From Aggregatibacter actinomycetemcomitans DSM 8324 (GTDB lineage: Bacteria; Pseudomonadota; Gammaproteobacteria; Enterobacterales; Pasteurellaceae), in assembly GCF_000372365.1 (NCBI RefSeq), contig NZ_AQUU01000014.1, forward strand, positions 1-64,000: a stretch of 64,000 nt of DNA, read 5' to 3'. Below, one piece after another: positions 32,645 to 41,861 of this stretch. The notes beneath the pieces were generated by a model. It was given only the letters and a program-made list of their open reading frames with translations. It ran no database searches and was not told the origin of the DNA. Both the position numbers and the translations under genes were made by a program. The first letter of the stretch is position 1; every line of letters begins with the position of its first letter.

Positions 32645-33502
32645 ATAATAAACAAAACTATCGCCATTACAGGTGCAACAGGTCAATTCGGTGCTATCGC
32701 ATTAGATTTATTAAAAGCAAAAAGCGTCAACGTTATCGCCCTTGTGCGTTCTCCGGAAAAAATTTCAGGTGCGCAAGCCCGCAAATTTGACTATTTAAAA
32801 GTGGAAGGTCAAGTAGAAGCACTACGAGGCATAGACACTTTAATTCTAGTATCAAGCAATGAAATCGGGCAACGTTTCGTACAACACAATAATGTCATTG
32901 AATCAGCCAAAAAAGCAGGCGTGAAGCGTATCATCTATATTAGTTTTATCAATGTTAACAAAGAAAACAATGTACGTTTATTATCAGATGAATATGTACA
33001 AACCGAAGCTGCATTAAAAGCATCAGGTATTACTTACACCATTCTACGCAACGGCTGGTACACCGAAAACCATACCGCCTCTATTCCTGCAGCATTGGAA
33101 AATAACGCTTTCTACGGTTCTGCAAAAGAAGGACGTATTTCATCCGCCCTTCGTGCAGAACTTGCTGAAGCCGCGGTAAATGTGACATTAGGCGAAGGTC
33201 ACGACAACCAAACTTACGAACTTGCCGGCTCAACTAGTTGGACATTAGCGGATTTAGCCGCAGAAATCAGTAAACAAACAGGCAAAGACATTCCCTATGT
33301 CGATCTTCCTGCCGCAGATTATTCAGCAGCACTTATAAAAGCAGGCTTGCCTGAAGATTTTGCAAGGTTAACTGCAGAATGTGATGTAGACGCATCAAAC
33401 GGTGCATTATTCTCAGAGGATAAAACCCTTGAAAAATTAATCGGTCGCCCAACCACAAGATTAGATGTGGCAGTGCAACAGGCATTGCAACTTTTACCAT
33501 AA
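32645..33502 (+). CDS. QorB-like NAD(P)H-dependent quinone reductase with AUA start codon
   Basis: NmrA/SDR-type protein of 285 residues if initiated at 32645. The frame begins INKTIAITGATGQFG, a Rossmann GxxGxxG loop, and continues with LVSSNEIGQRFVQHNNVI, YTILRNGWYTENH and the C-terminal LIGRPTTRL, following E. coli QorB (about 286 residues). No ATG, GTG or TTG lies between the upstream stop (32606) and 32744. A strong AGGAGG (32631-32636) sits exactly 8 bases before ATA at 32645, so the ancestral ATG has most likely become ATA. Translation is probably reduced; the next start, GTG 32744, would delete the NAD(P) loop. Confidence 0.82.
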   Translation: MINKTIAITGATGQFGAIALDLLKAKSVNVIALVRSPEKISGAQARKFDYLKVEGQVEALRGIDTLILVSSNEIGQRFVQHNNVIESAKKAGVKRIIYISFINVNKENNVRLLSDEYVQTEAALKASGITYTILRNGWYTENHTASIPAALENNAFYGSAKEGRISSALRAELAEAAVNVTLGEGHDNQTYELAGSTSWTLADLAAEISKQTGKDIPYVDLPAADYSAALIKAGLPEDFARLTAECDVDASNGALFSEDKTLEKLIGRPTTRLDVAVQQALQLLP

Positions 33503-33519
33503 CAAGGTTTGATGCTTAA

Positions 33520-33547
33520 CCGAGGATATTCGCTATCCTCGGTTTTT
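33520..33547 (+). terminator. terminator of the qorB-like gene
   Basis: CCGAGGATA-TTCGC-TATCCTCGG followed by TTTTT: a 9-bp perfect stem with U-tract 17 bp after the stop. Confidence 0.9.
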
Positions 33548-33709
33548 AACCTTAGGCTGGCAAAAATGCGTGATAGGCTTAGCCGATCTCACCTCATCGC
33601 CCCGCACATTTACTTCTTATAAGGCGAGATAACCCGGAAATGTATATGGTGCTTAATGTATTTAAAGACATGGATTTGAGGATTTATCAGGAATTATTGG
33701 GTTAGTGAT

Positions 33710-33744
33710 AAAAAAGTGCGGTCAAAATCGACCGCACTTTTTTG
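33710..33744. terminator. bidirectional USS-hairpin terminator before mnmG 3' end
   Basis: AAAAAAGTGCGGTC-AAAATC-GACCGCACTTTTTT. Works for mnmG on the minus strand and as a backup on the plus strand. Between the two terminators there is only an orphan 22-codon frame with no support. Confidence 0.85.
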
Positions 33745-33773
33745 TTTTTTAGCGAGAGGGAAAGATTACTAGA

Positions 33774-35663
33774 TTACTCCCCACGCTTTAACATCCCTTG
33801 TTTTTTCAAGTTCACTAAAATGATGGAAATAGCTGCTGGCGTGATGCCGGAAATACGGCTTGCTTGCCCGATAGACACCGGACGATGTTGTTCTAACTTA
33901 GCACGTACTTCGTTTGATAAACCGGAGACTTTAGCATAATCAAACTGTGCAGGAATCGCTGTGTTTTCGTGGCGTTTTTGTTTTTCAATTTCTTCTTCTT
34001 GATGTTCAATATAACCTTGATATTTAATAGCAATTTCCACTTGTTCCACTGCTTCTTTATCTTCCATTGCTGGTTGATAAGGCGTCAAAGAAGTTAAAAT
34101 CTCATAGTTCATTTCCGGGCGACGCAATAAATCTTCACCGTTGGCTTCGCGCACCAATGGACTACCCAACACTTTATTCGCTTCTTCCAAATATTCTGAA
34201 CGCGGGTGCAACCAAATGCTGCGTAAACGTTGGCGTTCAAGCTCAATATTTTCCATTTTTTGATTAAAACGCGCCCAACGCGCTTCATCAATTAAACCTA
34301 ATTCGTGCGCAATCGGCGTTAAACGAATATCGGCGTTATCTTCACGTAACAACAAGCGATATTCCGCACGGGAAGTAAACACGCGATATGGTTCTTTAGT
34401 ACCAAGGGTGCAAAGATCATCCACCAACACACCAATATAAGCCTGATCACGACGTGGGAACCAGGCATCTTTTTCCTGCACATAAAGCCCGGCGTTGATC
34501 CCGGCAAGTAAACCTTGTGCCGCTGCTTCTTCATAACCGGTTGTGCCGTTAATTTGACCGGCAAAGAATAAACCGGAGATCGCTTTGGTTTCTAAGGTCG
34601 GTTTGAGATCACGCGGATCAAAATAATCGTATTCAATGGCGTAACCCGGTTTGACGATTCGTGCCTTTTCCAAACCTTTCATGGAATTCACGATCCCCAT
34701 TTGCACATCAAACGGCAAACTGGTGGAGATTCCGTTCGGATAAATTTCATTACTGGTTAAGCCTTCCGGTTCAAGGTAAATCTGATGAGAATTGCGATCC
34801 GCAAAACGCATCACTTTATCTTCAATAGACGGACAGTAACGTGGACCGATGCCTTCAATCACACCGGTGTACATTGGGCTGCGATCCAAATTATTGCGGA
34901 TCACGTCATGAGTTTGCTCGTTAGTATGGGTGATATAACAAGGAATTTGTTGTGGGTGATCGGAAACAGATCCCATAAACGAGAACACTGGCAATACGGC
35001 ATCGCCATGTTGTTTAGCAAGCACATCAAAATTGATCGTACGCGCATCAATACGCGGTGGTGTACCGGTTTTTAAGCGATCCACCCGTAAATTGAGATCG
35101 CGCAAACGCTGGGCTAATGTGACGGAAGCAGGATCACCTGCACGCCCGCCGGTATAATTTTCCAAACCAATATGGATCTTGCCGGCGAGGAAAGTGCCGG
35201 CAGTGAGAATCACCGCTTTGGCGTGAAATTTTAGCCCCATTTTGGTGACCACACCCGTGGCGCGATCCTGTTCGATTAAAATATCTGTGGCTTCTTGTTG
35301 GAAAATATCCAAATTCGGTTGATTTTCCAATGCGATTCTGACCGCTTGGCGATATAACACGCGATCCGTTTGTGCGCGAGTAGCGCGTACGGCAGGACCT
35401 TTGCTGCTATTTAAGGTGCGAAATTGAATACCCGCCTTATCTGCTGCGGTTGCCATTAAACCGCCCATGGCATCAATTTCTTTGACCAAATGCCCTTTTC
35501 CGATCCCACCAATCGCCGGGTTACAAGAAATTTGCCCTAAAGTATCGATATTATGGGTAAGCAACAGGGTTTTTAACCCCATGCGCGCAGGTGCCAAGGC
35601 GGCTTCGGTTCCTGCATGACCGCCACCGATTACGATGACATCATAGATTTCTGTATAAAACAT
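33774..35663 (-). CDS. mnmG: tRNA uridine-34 cmnm5 modification enzyme
   Basis: FAD protein of 629 residues (GidA) that with MnmE installs carboxymethylaminomethyl on the wobble uridine of several tRNAs. N-terminal dinucleotide fold [19 protein letters not shown], then [34 protein letters not shown] and [22 protein letters not shown]-terminal helical MnmE-binding region. Flanks oriC, as in E. coli. Confidence 0.97.
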   Translation of the reverse strand: MFYTEIYDVIVIGGGHAGTEAALAPARMGLKTLLLTHNIDTLGQISCNPAIGGIGKGHLVKEIDAMGGLMATAADKAGIQFRTLNSSKGPAVRATRAQTDRVLYRQAVRIALENQPNLDIFQQEATDILIEQDRATGVVTKMGLKFHAKAVILTAGTFLAGKIHIGLENYTGGRAGDPASVTLAQRLRDLNLRVDRLKTGTPPRIDARTINFDVLAKQHGDAVLPVFSFMGSVSDHPQQIPCYITHTNEQTHDVIRNNLDRSPMYTGVIEGIGPRYCPSIEDKVMRFADRNSHQIYLEPEGLTSNEIYPNGISTSLPFDVQMGIVNSMKGLEKARIVKPGYAIEYDYFDPRDLKPTLETKAISGLFFAGQINGTTGYEEAAAQGLLAGINAGLYVQEKDAWFPRRDQAYIGVLVDDLCTLGTKEPYRVFTSRAEYRLLLREDNADIRLTPIAHELGLIDEARWARFNQKMENIELERQRLRSIWLHPRSEYLEEANKVLGSPLVREANGEDLLRRPEMNYEILTSLTPYQPAMEDKEAVEQVEIAIKYQGYIEHQEEEIEKQKRHENTAIPAQFDYAKVSGLSNEVRAKLEQHRPVSIGQASRISGITPAAISIILVNLKKQGMLKRGE

Positions 35664-35689
35664 GATTATTTTTTATCTCTTTTTTGCAT

Positions 35690-36080
35690 TCTGTAACGGA
35701 TCATCTGATCCTTTAAAAAAATTGGCTGCTATTCTACTGAAAATCCCGTGTGGATAAAAGGTCAGTTTGAGAGGAATAGAAGACGGGATCTGAAGAAAGG
35801 ATCCGACGTTAATAAGTAATAAGATCTTTATCTATATATAAAGTTTATTATTACTATAATTAAGATCGACGAAAACCTTGGATAAGATCTTTTTTATGTT
35901 GTAAATGAAGGAGATGGATCATGCTACAAGTTGTTAAGATCTTACCGATCCTCCTAAAATTTCTTGTGTATAACTCTGTTATTTATCCACAGTTGGATCT
36001 TTTGTAAAATTTATTCGTGTTATAAAAACAGATTTTTCACAATTTTATGTGAAGTTATCCACAAGAGGTTTTAGAAAATG
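35690..36080. other. oriC: chromosomal replication origin oriC
   Basis: The mnmG-mioC spacer holds DnaA boxes: TTATCCACA at 35983-35991 and 36055-36063, its complement TGTGGATAA at 35749-35757, and looser TTATACACA (complement, 35965-35973) and TTTTTCACA (36033-36041). Eleven GATC Dam sites fall between 35699 and 35999. An AT-rich unwinding stretch with GATCTTT and GATCTTTTTT 13-mer-like repeats lies at 35805-35900 on the mnmG side. Gene order mnmG-oriC-mioC equals that of E. coli. Confidence 0.92.
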
Positions 36081-36105
36081 ACTGATTTTATTTTGAACAA
36101 AAGGA

Positions 36106-36549
36106 TTAAAGATGGTGCAGAAAGTTAGGCAGCCAGTCTTCCGCACATTGTTCCTGATCGGTTTCCGTTAAGACATCAATACGCAAAGCGTCGATAATTT
36201 TGACCGCACTTTTTGCCTGCAAGGTCTGTTCTACCGTATCCACCGCAAAACAGAAGGTATCATAGTCGGAATTGCCCAAGCCGATGACGGCAAATCGTAA
36301 CTCTGAAAGATCCGCATCACCGGTTTTGAGTTCATCAAATAGCGGTTTTAGGTTATCCGGTAATTCGCCGGCGCCGTGGGTGGAGGTGACCACTAACCAT
36401 AGTTTTTCGTTAATAACTTCGTCTAAAGAGGGTCCGTGCAGAAGTGCGGTGCTGAAACCCTGCTGTTGTAATATGCCTTCCAAGTGTTCGGCAACATATT
36501 CGGCGCCACCTAATGTGCTGCCGGTAATTAAGCAAATTTTAGGCTGCAT
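36106..36549 (-). CDS. mioC: MioC flavodoxin-like protein
   Basis: A 147-residue short-chain flavodoxin. The FMN phosphate loop [14 protein letters not shown], and [15 protein letters not shown] and [14 protein letters not shown] loops are visible. MioC binds FMN and has been linked to biotin synthase activity; transcription of it toward oriC affects origin firing in E. coli. Here it also reads toward oriC. Confidence 0.93.
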   Translation of the reverse strand: MQPKICLITGSTLGGAEYVAEHLEGILQQQGFSTALLHGPSLDEVINEKLWLVVTSTHGAGELPDNLKPLFDELKTGDADLSELRFAVIGLGNSDYDTFCFAVDTVEQTLQAKSAVKIIDALRIDVLTETDQEQCAEDWLPNFLHHL

Positions 36550-36605
36550 TTTCTCTCCTAAAAAGAAGGCTTAGATAAACTAAGCCTTTGTTTAAAAATA
36601 AATAG

Positions 36606-36824
36606 TTAGATGCTGTCGGTGATACCTAAAAGTGAACGTAAACGTTCTTGAATATTTTGGTGTTCGCCTCTTAATTGTTCGTTTTCACCGCGTAGTGCAT
36701 CATTTTCTTGTTGTGCTCTGCTGCTTTTTTCTCTTAATTCATCCACTTCCAATTGAAGCAACTGAATGGTTTCGACAGCTTGTTTAATCTTGTTTTCTAA
36801 CTGGTCTAGAATTTCTAGTGACAT
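36606..36824 (-). CDS. zapB: cell division protein ZapB
   Basis: A 72-residue all-coiled-coil protein: SLEILDQLENKIKQAVETIQ then LLQLEVDELREKS with regular heptads. ZapB binds ZapA at the Z-ring and links it to the MatP-bound terminus. AGGAAA upstream of the ATG. Confidence 0.93.
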   Translation of the reverse strand: MSLEILDQLENKIKQAVETIQLLQLEVDELREKSSRAQQENDALRGENEQLRGEHQNIQERLRSLLGITDSI

Positions 36825-36956
36825 AAGTAATTTCCTCTAAAACAAATGGATGTAAAGTAGCAATATTTTACCTTACTTAATCGTCTTTTTTAAAGCAAAG
36901 AATCGCATTATCTGCTAATTAATTCTTTTAGTTAAAATTTTCTCTTAAATTTTAGT

Positions 36957-36972
36957 ATGCAATCGTTTGCTT
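36957..36972 (+). promoter_or_regulatory. PurR-type operator upstream of glpX
   Basis: ATGCAATCGTTTGCTT fits the PurR consensus ANGCAANCGNTTNCNT at every fixed position. It lies just upstream of TAAAAT (about 36978), a plausible -10 box, so bound repressor would block polymerase. Another LacI-family protein is possible. Confidence 0.6.
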
Positions 36973-37019
36973 AGTGCTAAAATAGACCTATTTCACATTT
37001 TTATTTTAAGGGATACATT

Positions 37020-38033
37020 ATGAACAGAGCATTAGCTATTGAATTTTCAAGAGTTACGGAAGTTGCCGCGTTAGCCGGTTTTGCCTGGTTGGGGCGCGGG
37101 GATAAAAATGCAGCGGATGATGCGGCGGTGAAAGCCATGCGTTATATGCTGAACTTAATTCATATGGATGCGGAAATAGTGATTGGTGAAGGGGAAATTG
37201 ATCAGGCACCGATGTTGTATATCGGTGAAAAAGTCGGTTCGGGCATGGGTGAGCTGGTGTCCATTGCCGTTGATCCTATTGACGGTACGCGAATGACGGC
37301 AATGGGACAGTCTAATGCCATTTCTGTGTTGGCTGCGGGCGGTAAAAATACCTTTTTAAAAGCGCCGGATATGTACATGGAAAAACTGGTGGTCGGCCCG
37401 GAAGTAAAAGGCTTGATTGATTTAAATTTACCTATTGAACAAAATTTACGCCGCGTTGCCTCTAAATTAGGCAAATTACTCTCCGATTTAAGCGTCATGG
37501 TCTTGGATAAACCCCGTCATAGCGCGGTGATTGAAAAAATGCACGAGTTGGGCGTACGCGTATTTACCATTCCTGACGGCGATGTTACCGCTTCCGTTTT
37601 ATGTTGTTTGCCGGAAGCGGAAGTAGACATGGTTTATGGTATTGGTGGTACGCCGGAAGGTGTTGTGGCGGCAGCTGCCATTCGCGCACTGGGCGGTGAT
37701 ATGCAGGTTCGTTTGCTGCCACGTGATCAGGTGAAAGGCAACACGCCGGAAAATAACGCTTTGGCTGCGGAGGAAGTTCGCCGTTGTCAGGAAATGGGTG
37801 TGGAAGTGAACAGCGTGTTGCAATTGGAGCAATTGGTGCGTGATGATAATTTGGTGTTTGCTGCAACGGGCATTACCAATGGCGATTTATTAAAAGGTAT
37901 CCACCGCAAAGGTAATTTGGCGACAACGGAAACTTTATTAATTCGTGGTAAATCCAGAACCATTCGTCGTATTCAATCCACCCATTATTTAGACCGAAAA
38001 GACACCGTACTTTATCGTTTAATTAATGCTTAA
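37020..38033 (+). CDS. glpX: fructose-1,6-bisphosphatase class II
   Basis: Gluconeogenic phosphatase of 337 residues, GlpX type. The N-terminal RALAIEFSRVTEVAALAGFA, IGEGEIDQAPMLYIGE, the metal motif DPIDGTRMTAMGQSNA and YGIGGTPEGVVAAAAIRALGG are diagnostic. AAGGGA precedes the ATG. A PurR-type operator lies in its promoter region. Confidence 0.96.
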   Translation: MNRALAIEFSRVTEVAALAGFAWLGRGDKNAADDAAVKAMRYMLNLIHMDAEIVIGEGEIDQAPMLYIGEKVGSGMGELVSIAVDPIDGTRMTAMGQSNAISVLAAGGKNTFLKAPDMYMEKLVVGPEVKGLIDLNLPIEQNLRRVASKLGKLLSDLSVMVLDKPRHSAVIEKMHELGVRVFTIPDGDVTASVLCCLPEAEVDMVYGIGGTPEGVVAAAAIRALGGDMQVRLLPRDQVKGNTPENNALAAEEVRRCQEMGVEVNSVLQLEQLVRDDNLVFAATGITNGDLLKGIHRKGNLATTETLLIRGKSRTIRRIQSTHYLDRKDTVLYRLINA

Positions 38034-38044
38034 TTATAAAAATA

Positions 38045-38069
38045 AAGCCGGTAATTAAACCGGCTTTTA
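38045..38069 (+). terminator. glpX terminator
   Basis: AAGCCGGT-AATTAA-ACCGGCTT followed by TTATTTATTTT. Confidence 0.85.
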
Positions 38070-38070
38070 T

Positions 38071-38475
38071 TTATTTTACTTTGAGTGAATATCGCTTTTT
38101 AAATAATTTCGGCGAATAACTCATATTTCCATAGATTCCCCATTGAAGGTCTATATAAATATCGCCCTGAAGTTGCGGTTTTCCTTCAATTATCACAAGG
38201 TTTTGCGTTAAATTAGCCTGTTCATTGAACAGGTATCTTACTGTTATTCCCGAATTTTCCGGTGAAATCGCTATTTTTACCGAAGTTTCAATAGCCTTTC
38301 CGTTGGCTAATTTATCAATATCGATGACATAGCGGTATTCACTATTCGTTTGTATTTCGCCAAGATATTTATCTTCTAATTTATCTGTATTATTTCCGCA
38401 GGAAAAAACAAAAAATAAACTGATAAAAAGGGCAAATAGAAATTTTCTATTTGAAAATAGAGATTGATTTTGCAT
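38071..38475 (-). CDS. small lipoprotein of unknown function
   Basis: A 134-residue protein with a type II signal peptide: basic RK at 10-11, hydrophobic FLFALFISLFFVFS and lipobox VFSC with Cys26. After GNNTDKLEDK the mature part is a mixed beta pattern without motif I recognise. It stands alone on the minus strand between glpX and the cysE operon, and its codons are AT-rich. Probably an outer-membrane or periplasm-anchored lipoprotein; no function assigned. Confidence 0.75.
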   Translation of the reverse strand: MQNQSLFSNRKFLFALFISLFFVFSCGNNTDKLEDKYLGEIQTNSEYRYVIDIDKLANGKAIETSVKIAISPENSGITVRYLFNEQANLTQNLVIIEGKPQLQGDIYIDLQWGIYGNMSYSPKLFKKRYSLKVK

Positions 38476-38528
38476 TATAAGTCATTCGGTTAAAATTGGT
38501 TTTTAAGTTTAAAAATAACAAAAAAACT

Positions 38529-38559
38529 AACCGCACCTTAATACGCCTAAAGTGCGGTT
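38529..38559 (-). terminator. USS-hairpin terminator of the cysE operon
   Basis: On the minus strand AACCGCAC ... GTGCGGTT is followed by AGTTTTTTT, giving a rho-independent terminator downstream of cysE. Confidence 0.75.
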
Positions 38560-38581
38560 ATAAAATTCAACGGATTTTGAA

Positions 38582-38635
38582 CGTTGGCAAAGCCAACGGC
38601 CCCATCGGGGCGAACAATCGAACTTGATTCGATTG
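38582..38635. repeat. three consecutive perfect stem-loops in the cysE 3' region
   Basis: CGTTGGC-AAA-GCCAACG (38582-38598), GCCCC-ATC-GGGGC (38599-38611) and CAATCGAA-CTTGA-TTCGATTG (38615-38635) follow each other almost without gaps, 40 bp past the cysE stop. None is followed by a T-run. The block looks like a small structured RNA or a hairpin repeat element. Confidence 0.7.
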
Positions 38636-38674
38636 TGAGTAATTTTTATGGTGTTTTTGATTTAATAATGGAAA

Positions 38675-39472
38675 TCAGATATTCAGTTCCATACCAAGAT
38701 CAATAAAGTTTTGGTTCATATCGAACGCCGGTTTGGCATCTTTATCTTTACCAATGATTCGTGCAGGTACGCCCGCTGCGGTGGCATATTCCGGCACTGG
38801 TTGCAACACTACGGAATTGGAACCAATTTTAGCATATTTTCCGATTTCAATGTTGCCTAAAATTTTTGCACCAGCGCCGATCATCACGCCTTCGCGCACT
38901 TTTGGATGCCGATCACCGGATTCTTTTCCCGTTCCGCCTAAGGTAACCCCTTGTAAAATGGATACATTATTTTCAATGACCGAGGTTTCACCCACTACAA
39001 TGCCGGTGGCATGGTCAAACATAATACCATGTCCGATTTTTGCCGCGGGGTGAATATCCACGTCAAACGCGACAGAAATTTGGTTTTGCAGATAAATCGC
39101 CAGGGCTTTGCGATTTTGTTGCCATAAATAATGGGTGATGCGATAACTTTGTAAAGCGTGAAAGCCTTTTAAATAAAGCAACGGCGTGGATAATAATTCA
39201 ACCGCCGGATCACGCTGACGCACAGCCATGATGTCGCAGGCGGCACATTCGATAATGCCGGGTTTTGCCTGATAGGTTTCTTCGATGATTTCACGTAACG
39301 CGATGGCGGGCATGATGGTATTGGCTAATTTATTGGCTAAAATGTAGCTTAATGCACTGCCTAAATTGTGATGTTTTAAAATCGTCGAATGAAAAAAACT
39401 GGCAAGCATAGGTTCGTTATCGACGAGCTGTTTCGCTTCCTGACGAATATTTTGCCAAACTTCTAACGACAT
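38675..39472 (-). CDS. cysE: serine O-acetyltransferase
   Basis: First step of cysteine synthesis from serine, 265 residues. An N-terminal helical domain (WQNIRQEAKQLVDNEPMLAS) is followed by left-handed beta-helix hexapeptides: IHPAAKIGHGIMFDHATGIV, VGETSVIENNVSILQGVTLG and GTGKESGDRHPKV with catalytic His. The C-terminal tail (MNQNFIDLGMELNI), ending in Ile, is the type that binds CysK. 2 bp from gpsA, in the conserved order yibN-secB-gpsA-cysE. Confidence 0.97.
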   Translation of the reverse strand: MSLEVWQNIRQEAKQLVDNEPMLASFFHSTILKHHNLGSALSYILANKLANTIMPAIALREIIEETYQAKPGIIECAACDIMAVRQRDPAVELLSTPLLYLKGFHALQSYRITHYLWQQNRKALAIYLQNQISVAFDVDIHPAAKIGHGIMFDHATGIVVGETSVIENNVSILQGVTLGGTGKESGDRHPKVREGVMIGAGAKILGNIEIGKYAKIGSNSVVLQPVPEYATAAGVPARIIGKDKDAKPAFDMNQNFIDLGMELNI

Positions 39473-39474
39473 GA

Positions 39475-40491
39475 TTATTCCCCTTTACGTTCTCTGCCGA
39501 GTAAATTAACGGCGGCATCTTTTGCTGCTTTGCCGCAGAACAGCACTTGATAAATTTGTTCGGTAATTGGCATTTCTATGTCATGCCGTTGCGCCAATAA
39601 ATGGGCTTCTTTGGTGTTATAAAAGCCTTCCACCACCTGTCCGATATTTTCCATCGCTGCTTGTGCCGAAACGCCTTGCCCAAGCATTATACCGAAACGG
39701 CGGTTGCGCGATTGGTTATCGGTGCAGGTCAATACCAAATCACCTAAACCGGACATTCCCATGAAAGTATTCGGATTAGCGCCAAGTGCGGCGCCTAAAC
39801 GGGATATTTCCGCAATGCCACGGGTAATTAAGGCGGTTCTGGCATTGGCACCGAAACCTATGCCGTCGGAAATGCCTGCGCCGATGGCAATCACGTTTTT
39901 TATAGCCCCGCCCAGCTGTACGCCGAGCATATCGTTGTTGATATAAACCCGAAAATGTTTACTGCAATGAATGCGCGCCTGAAATTGTCGGGCAAAGGCT
40001 TCATTATCGGACGCCAGCGTAATGGCGGTAGGTAAACCGGAAGCGAGTTCTTTGGCAAATGTCGGGCCGGAAAGTACCGCCAGCGGGTACTGTTCGCCAA
40101 GTTTTTCTTTAATTACCTCTTCCAGTAAACGACCCGTATCCCGCTCCAATCCTTTGGTTGCCCATATGATACGATGATCGGGGCGTAAGTGCGGTCGAAT
40201 TTCATCGAGAATTTCACCGAAGCAATGGCTCGGCACGGCAAGTAATAAATCCTTTGAGGTTTGAATCACTTTGCTTAAATTGGCTTCAATAACCAAAGAT
40301 GAAGGAAAAACAATCTCGGGTAAAAATGCTTTATTTTGACGATCTGCCTGAAGTTGTTGCATTTTTGCCGGGTTGTGTCCCCACAGATAGGTGGAATGCC
40401 CGTTGCGCGAAAAAGCGATAGCCAATGCCGTACCAAAAGAACCGGCACCCAGCACAGTGATAGGGAAATCGGCTATGGTCGTATTCATCAT
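39475..40491 (-). CDS. gpsA: glycerol-3-phosphate dehydrogenase [NAD(P)+]
   Basis: Makes sn-glycerol 3-phosphate for phospholipids from DHAP; 338 residues. NAD(P)-binding [38 protein letters not shown] with the catalytic region, [16 protein letters not shown] with the essential Lys and [19 protein letters not shown]-like block are present. An AAGGAG site lies ahead of the ATG. Confidence 0.96.
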   Translation of the reverse strand: MMNTTIADFPITVLGAGSFGTALAIAFSRNGHSTYLWGHNPAKMQQLQADRQNKAFLPEIVFPSSLVIEANLSKVIQTSKDLLLAVPSHCFGEILDEIRPHLRPDHRIIWATKGLERDTGRLLEEVIKEKLGEQYPLAVLSGPTFAKELASGLPTAITLASDNEAFARQFQARIHCSKHFRVYINNDMLGVQLGGAIKNVIAIGAGISDGIGFGANARTALITRGIAEISRLGAALGANPNTFMGMSGLGDLVLTCTDNQSRNRRFGIMLGQGVSAQAAMENIGQVVEGFYNTKEAHLLAQRHDIEMPITEQIYQVLFCGKAAKDAAVNLLGRERKGE

Positions 40492-40529
40492 TTACTCCTT
40501 ATGGCAAAAAAAACGCTACCGAAAAAAAT

Positions 40530-40564
40530 AAACCCACTTTTCAAGACTAAAAAGTGGGTTTTTT
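40530..40564. terminator. secB terminator
   Basis: AAACCCACTTTT ... AAAAGTGGGTTT hairpin with T-runs on both strands, just downstream of the secB stop and before gpsA. It suggests gpsA-cysE can be transcribed separately. Confidence 0.8.
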
Positions 40565-40566
40565 AA

Positions 40567-41079
40567 TTAATTTACTGTTGGTTCGCTTTGTTCGCCGGCT
40601 TCTTGCGCTTGTTGTTCCTGACGTTGTAAATATTCAACAAATAGCGCGTCAAAATTTACCGGAGAAAGATTTAATGCCGGGAAAGTACCGCGGTTCACTA
40701 AGTTGGAAACCAATTCGCGCGCATACGGGAATAACATATTCGGGCATTGTGAAGTTAAGCAATGCGCCATTTGCATTTCTTCCAAGCCACTGATGGTAAA
40801 CACGCCTGCTTGTTTCACTTCACAGATGAATGCCACATCACCGGAATCTTCTAATGCGGTTTCCACTGAAATATTTAAGCAGACTTCATATAAGTCATCG
40901 CCTAATTTAGCGGTTTCGGTAGATAAATCAAAACTTAAACGCGGTTTCCATTCTTGGTTGAAAATGTGCGGTAGGTTTGGTGCTTCAAAAGAAACGTCTT
41001 TCACATAAATGCGTTGAATTTGCAACACCGCTTGAACTTCCTGTTCTTGGTTTGCCACTTCTTTGTTTTCTTCGGTCAT
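40567..41079 (-). CDS. secB: protein-export chaperone SecB
   Basis: Cytosolic tetrameric chaperone that keeps preproteins unfolded and hands them to SecA. 170 residues: [20 protein letters not shown], the acidic strand and [20 protein letters not shown] followed by [15 protein letters not shown] are highly conserved. C-terminal tail is acidic and Gln-rich rather than the zinc-coordinating one. Confidence 0.97.
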   Translation of the reverse strand: MTEENKEVANQEQEVQAVLQIQRIYVKDVSFEAPNLPHIFNQEWKPRLSFDLSTETAKLGDDLYEVCLNISVETALEDSGDVAFICEVKQAGVFTISGLEEMQMAHCLTSQCPNMLFPYARELVSNLVNRGTFPALNLSPVNFDALFVEYLQRQEQQAQEAGEQSEPTVN

Positions 41080-41094
41080 TTTCGAGTCCTTATT

Positions 41095-41535
41095 TTATTT
41101 TTTAATTAAAGGTAAATTTGCTGCACGCCAGCCGCCGATGCCTTCTCTTAGCACATAAACATGATTGAAACCTTGTTTTGCCAGAATTTCACCGGAAGAA
41201 CGGGAATAAACGAAATCGGCACAGGCTAAAATTACCGGAATGTCTTTGTGCTGTTCAATTTTTCCAATATTGTTTTTTTTAATTTCGGAAGGCAGGATGT
41301 TTAAACTGTTTATGATATGGCCTTTGTTAAACTCATCAATGGAGCGTAAGTCGATAACCACGGCATTTTGGTTGTTCATTAAAGAAATCGCTTCCGCATT
41401 ATCAATAAGTTTGGTTTTACTGGTGGCGGATTTTACGAAGTTATAGATCACCATCAAAAAGACAGCTACCCAAGCGACGACGATCAAGGTATGATTTTTG
41501 GCAAAAGCGGTTGCCATGGGTATAAATTCTTGCAT
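41095..41535 (-). CDS. yibN: rhodanese-domain membrane protein YibN
   Basis: A 146-residue protein: one N-terminal membrane helix (TLIVVAWVAVFLMVIYNFV) and a cytoplasmic rhodanese domain with VVIDLRSIDEFNKGHIINSL and the Cys of VILACADFVYSRSSG at the active loop. Start 41535 (MQEFIPMATAF) is favoured. It precedes secB by 15 bp as in E. coli, where grxC usually intervenes; that gene is absent here. Confidence 0.88.
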   Translation of the reverse strand: MQEFIPMATAFAKNHTLIVVAWVAVFLMVIYNFVKSATSKTKLIDNAEAISLMNNQNAVVIDLRSIDEFNKGHIINSLNILPSEIKKNNIGKIEQHKDIPVILACADFVYSRSSGEILAKQGFNHVYVLREGIGGWRAANLPLIKK

Positions 41536-41662
41536 TTTTTTCTCAATAATTAGGTTTAAAAATAAGGGTTCAAGTATAACTTTACTTGAGTCATTTATCA
41601 AAAATTATTGTCTCTGCAGGTTCTATTAATTTTGTTGAAATAACAATCAATTATTTATTTAA

Positions 41663-41682
41663 AGTGTGATATAGATCATAAT
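41663..41682 (+). promoter_or_regulatory. CRP-like site upstream of dcuB
   Basis: GTGTGATATAGATCATAA: TGTGA (41665-41669)-N6-TCATA (41676-41680), one mismatch in the right half-site. Lies in the 326-bp yibN-dcuB gap, which also has a TGCCTT-TGTAT-AAGGCA hairpin at 41771-41787 in the leader. No gene is seen in the gap. Confidence 0.6.
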
Positions 41683-41861
41683 TTAATCAGAACGTCCAAA
41701 ATCCGCCATACTCACCATTACAACATTCTTATATAATTAAGGTGAATTTTGAAGTTAACTAAATCCCGATTGCCTTTGTATAAGGCATTTCTCTCAAAAT
41801 CTCATTGAGTATAATCTCTTATACATTAAACAATTTTTTATTTTTATTCTAAGGAGGCAGT

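Noticed and set aside
33600-33706. Short frame ending MYMVLNVFKDMDLRIYQELL between two terminators
   Set aside because: Only about 22 codons from the first Met, no ribosome site, no recognised family.
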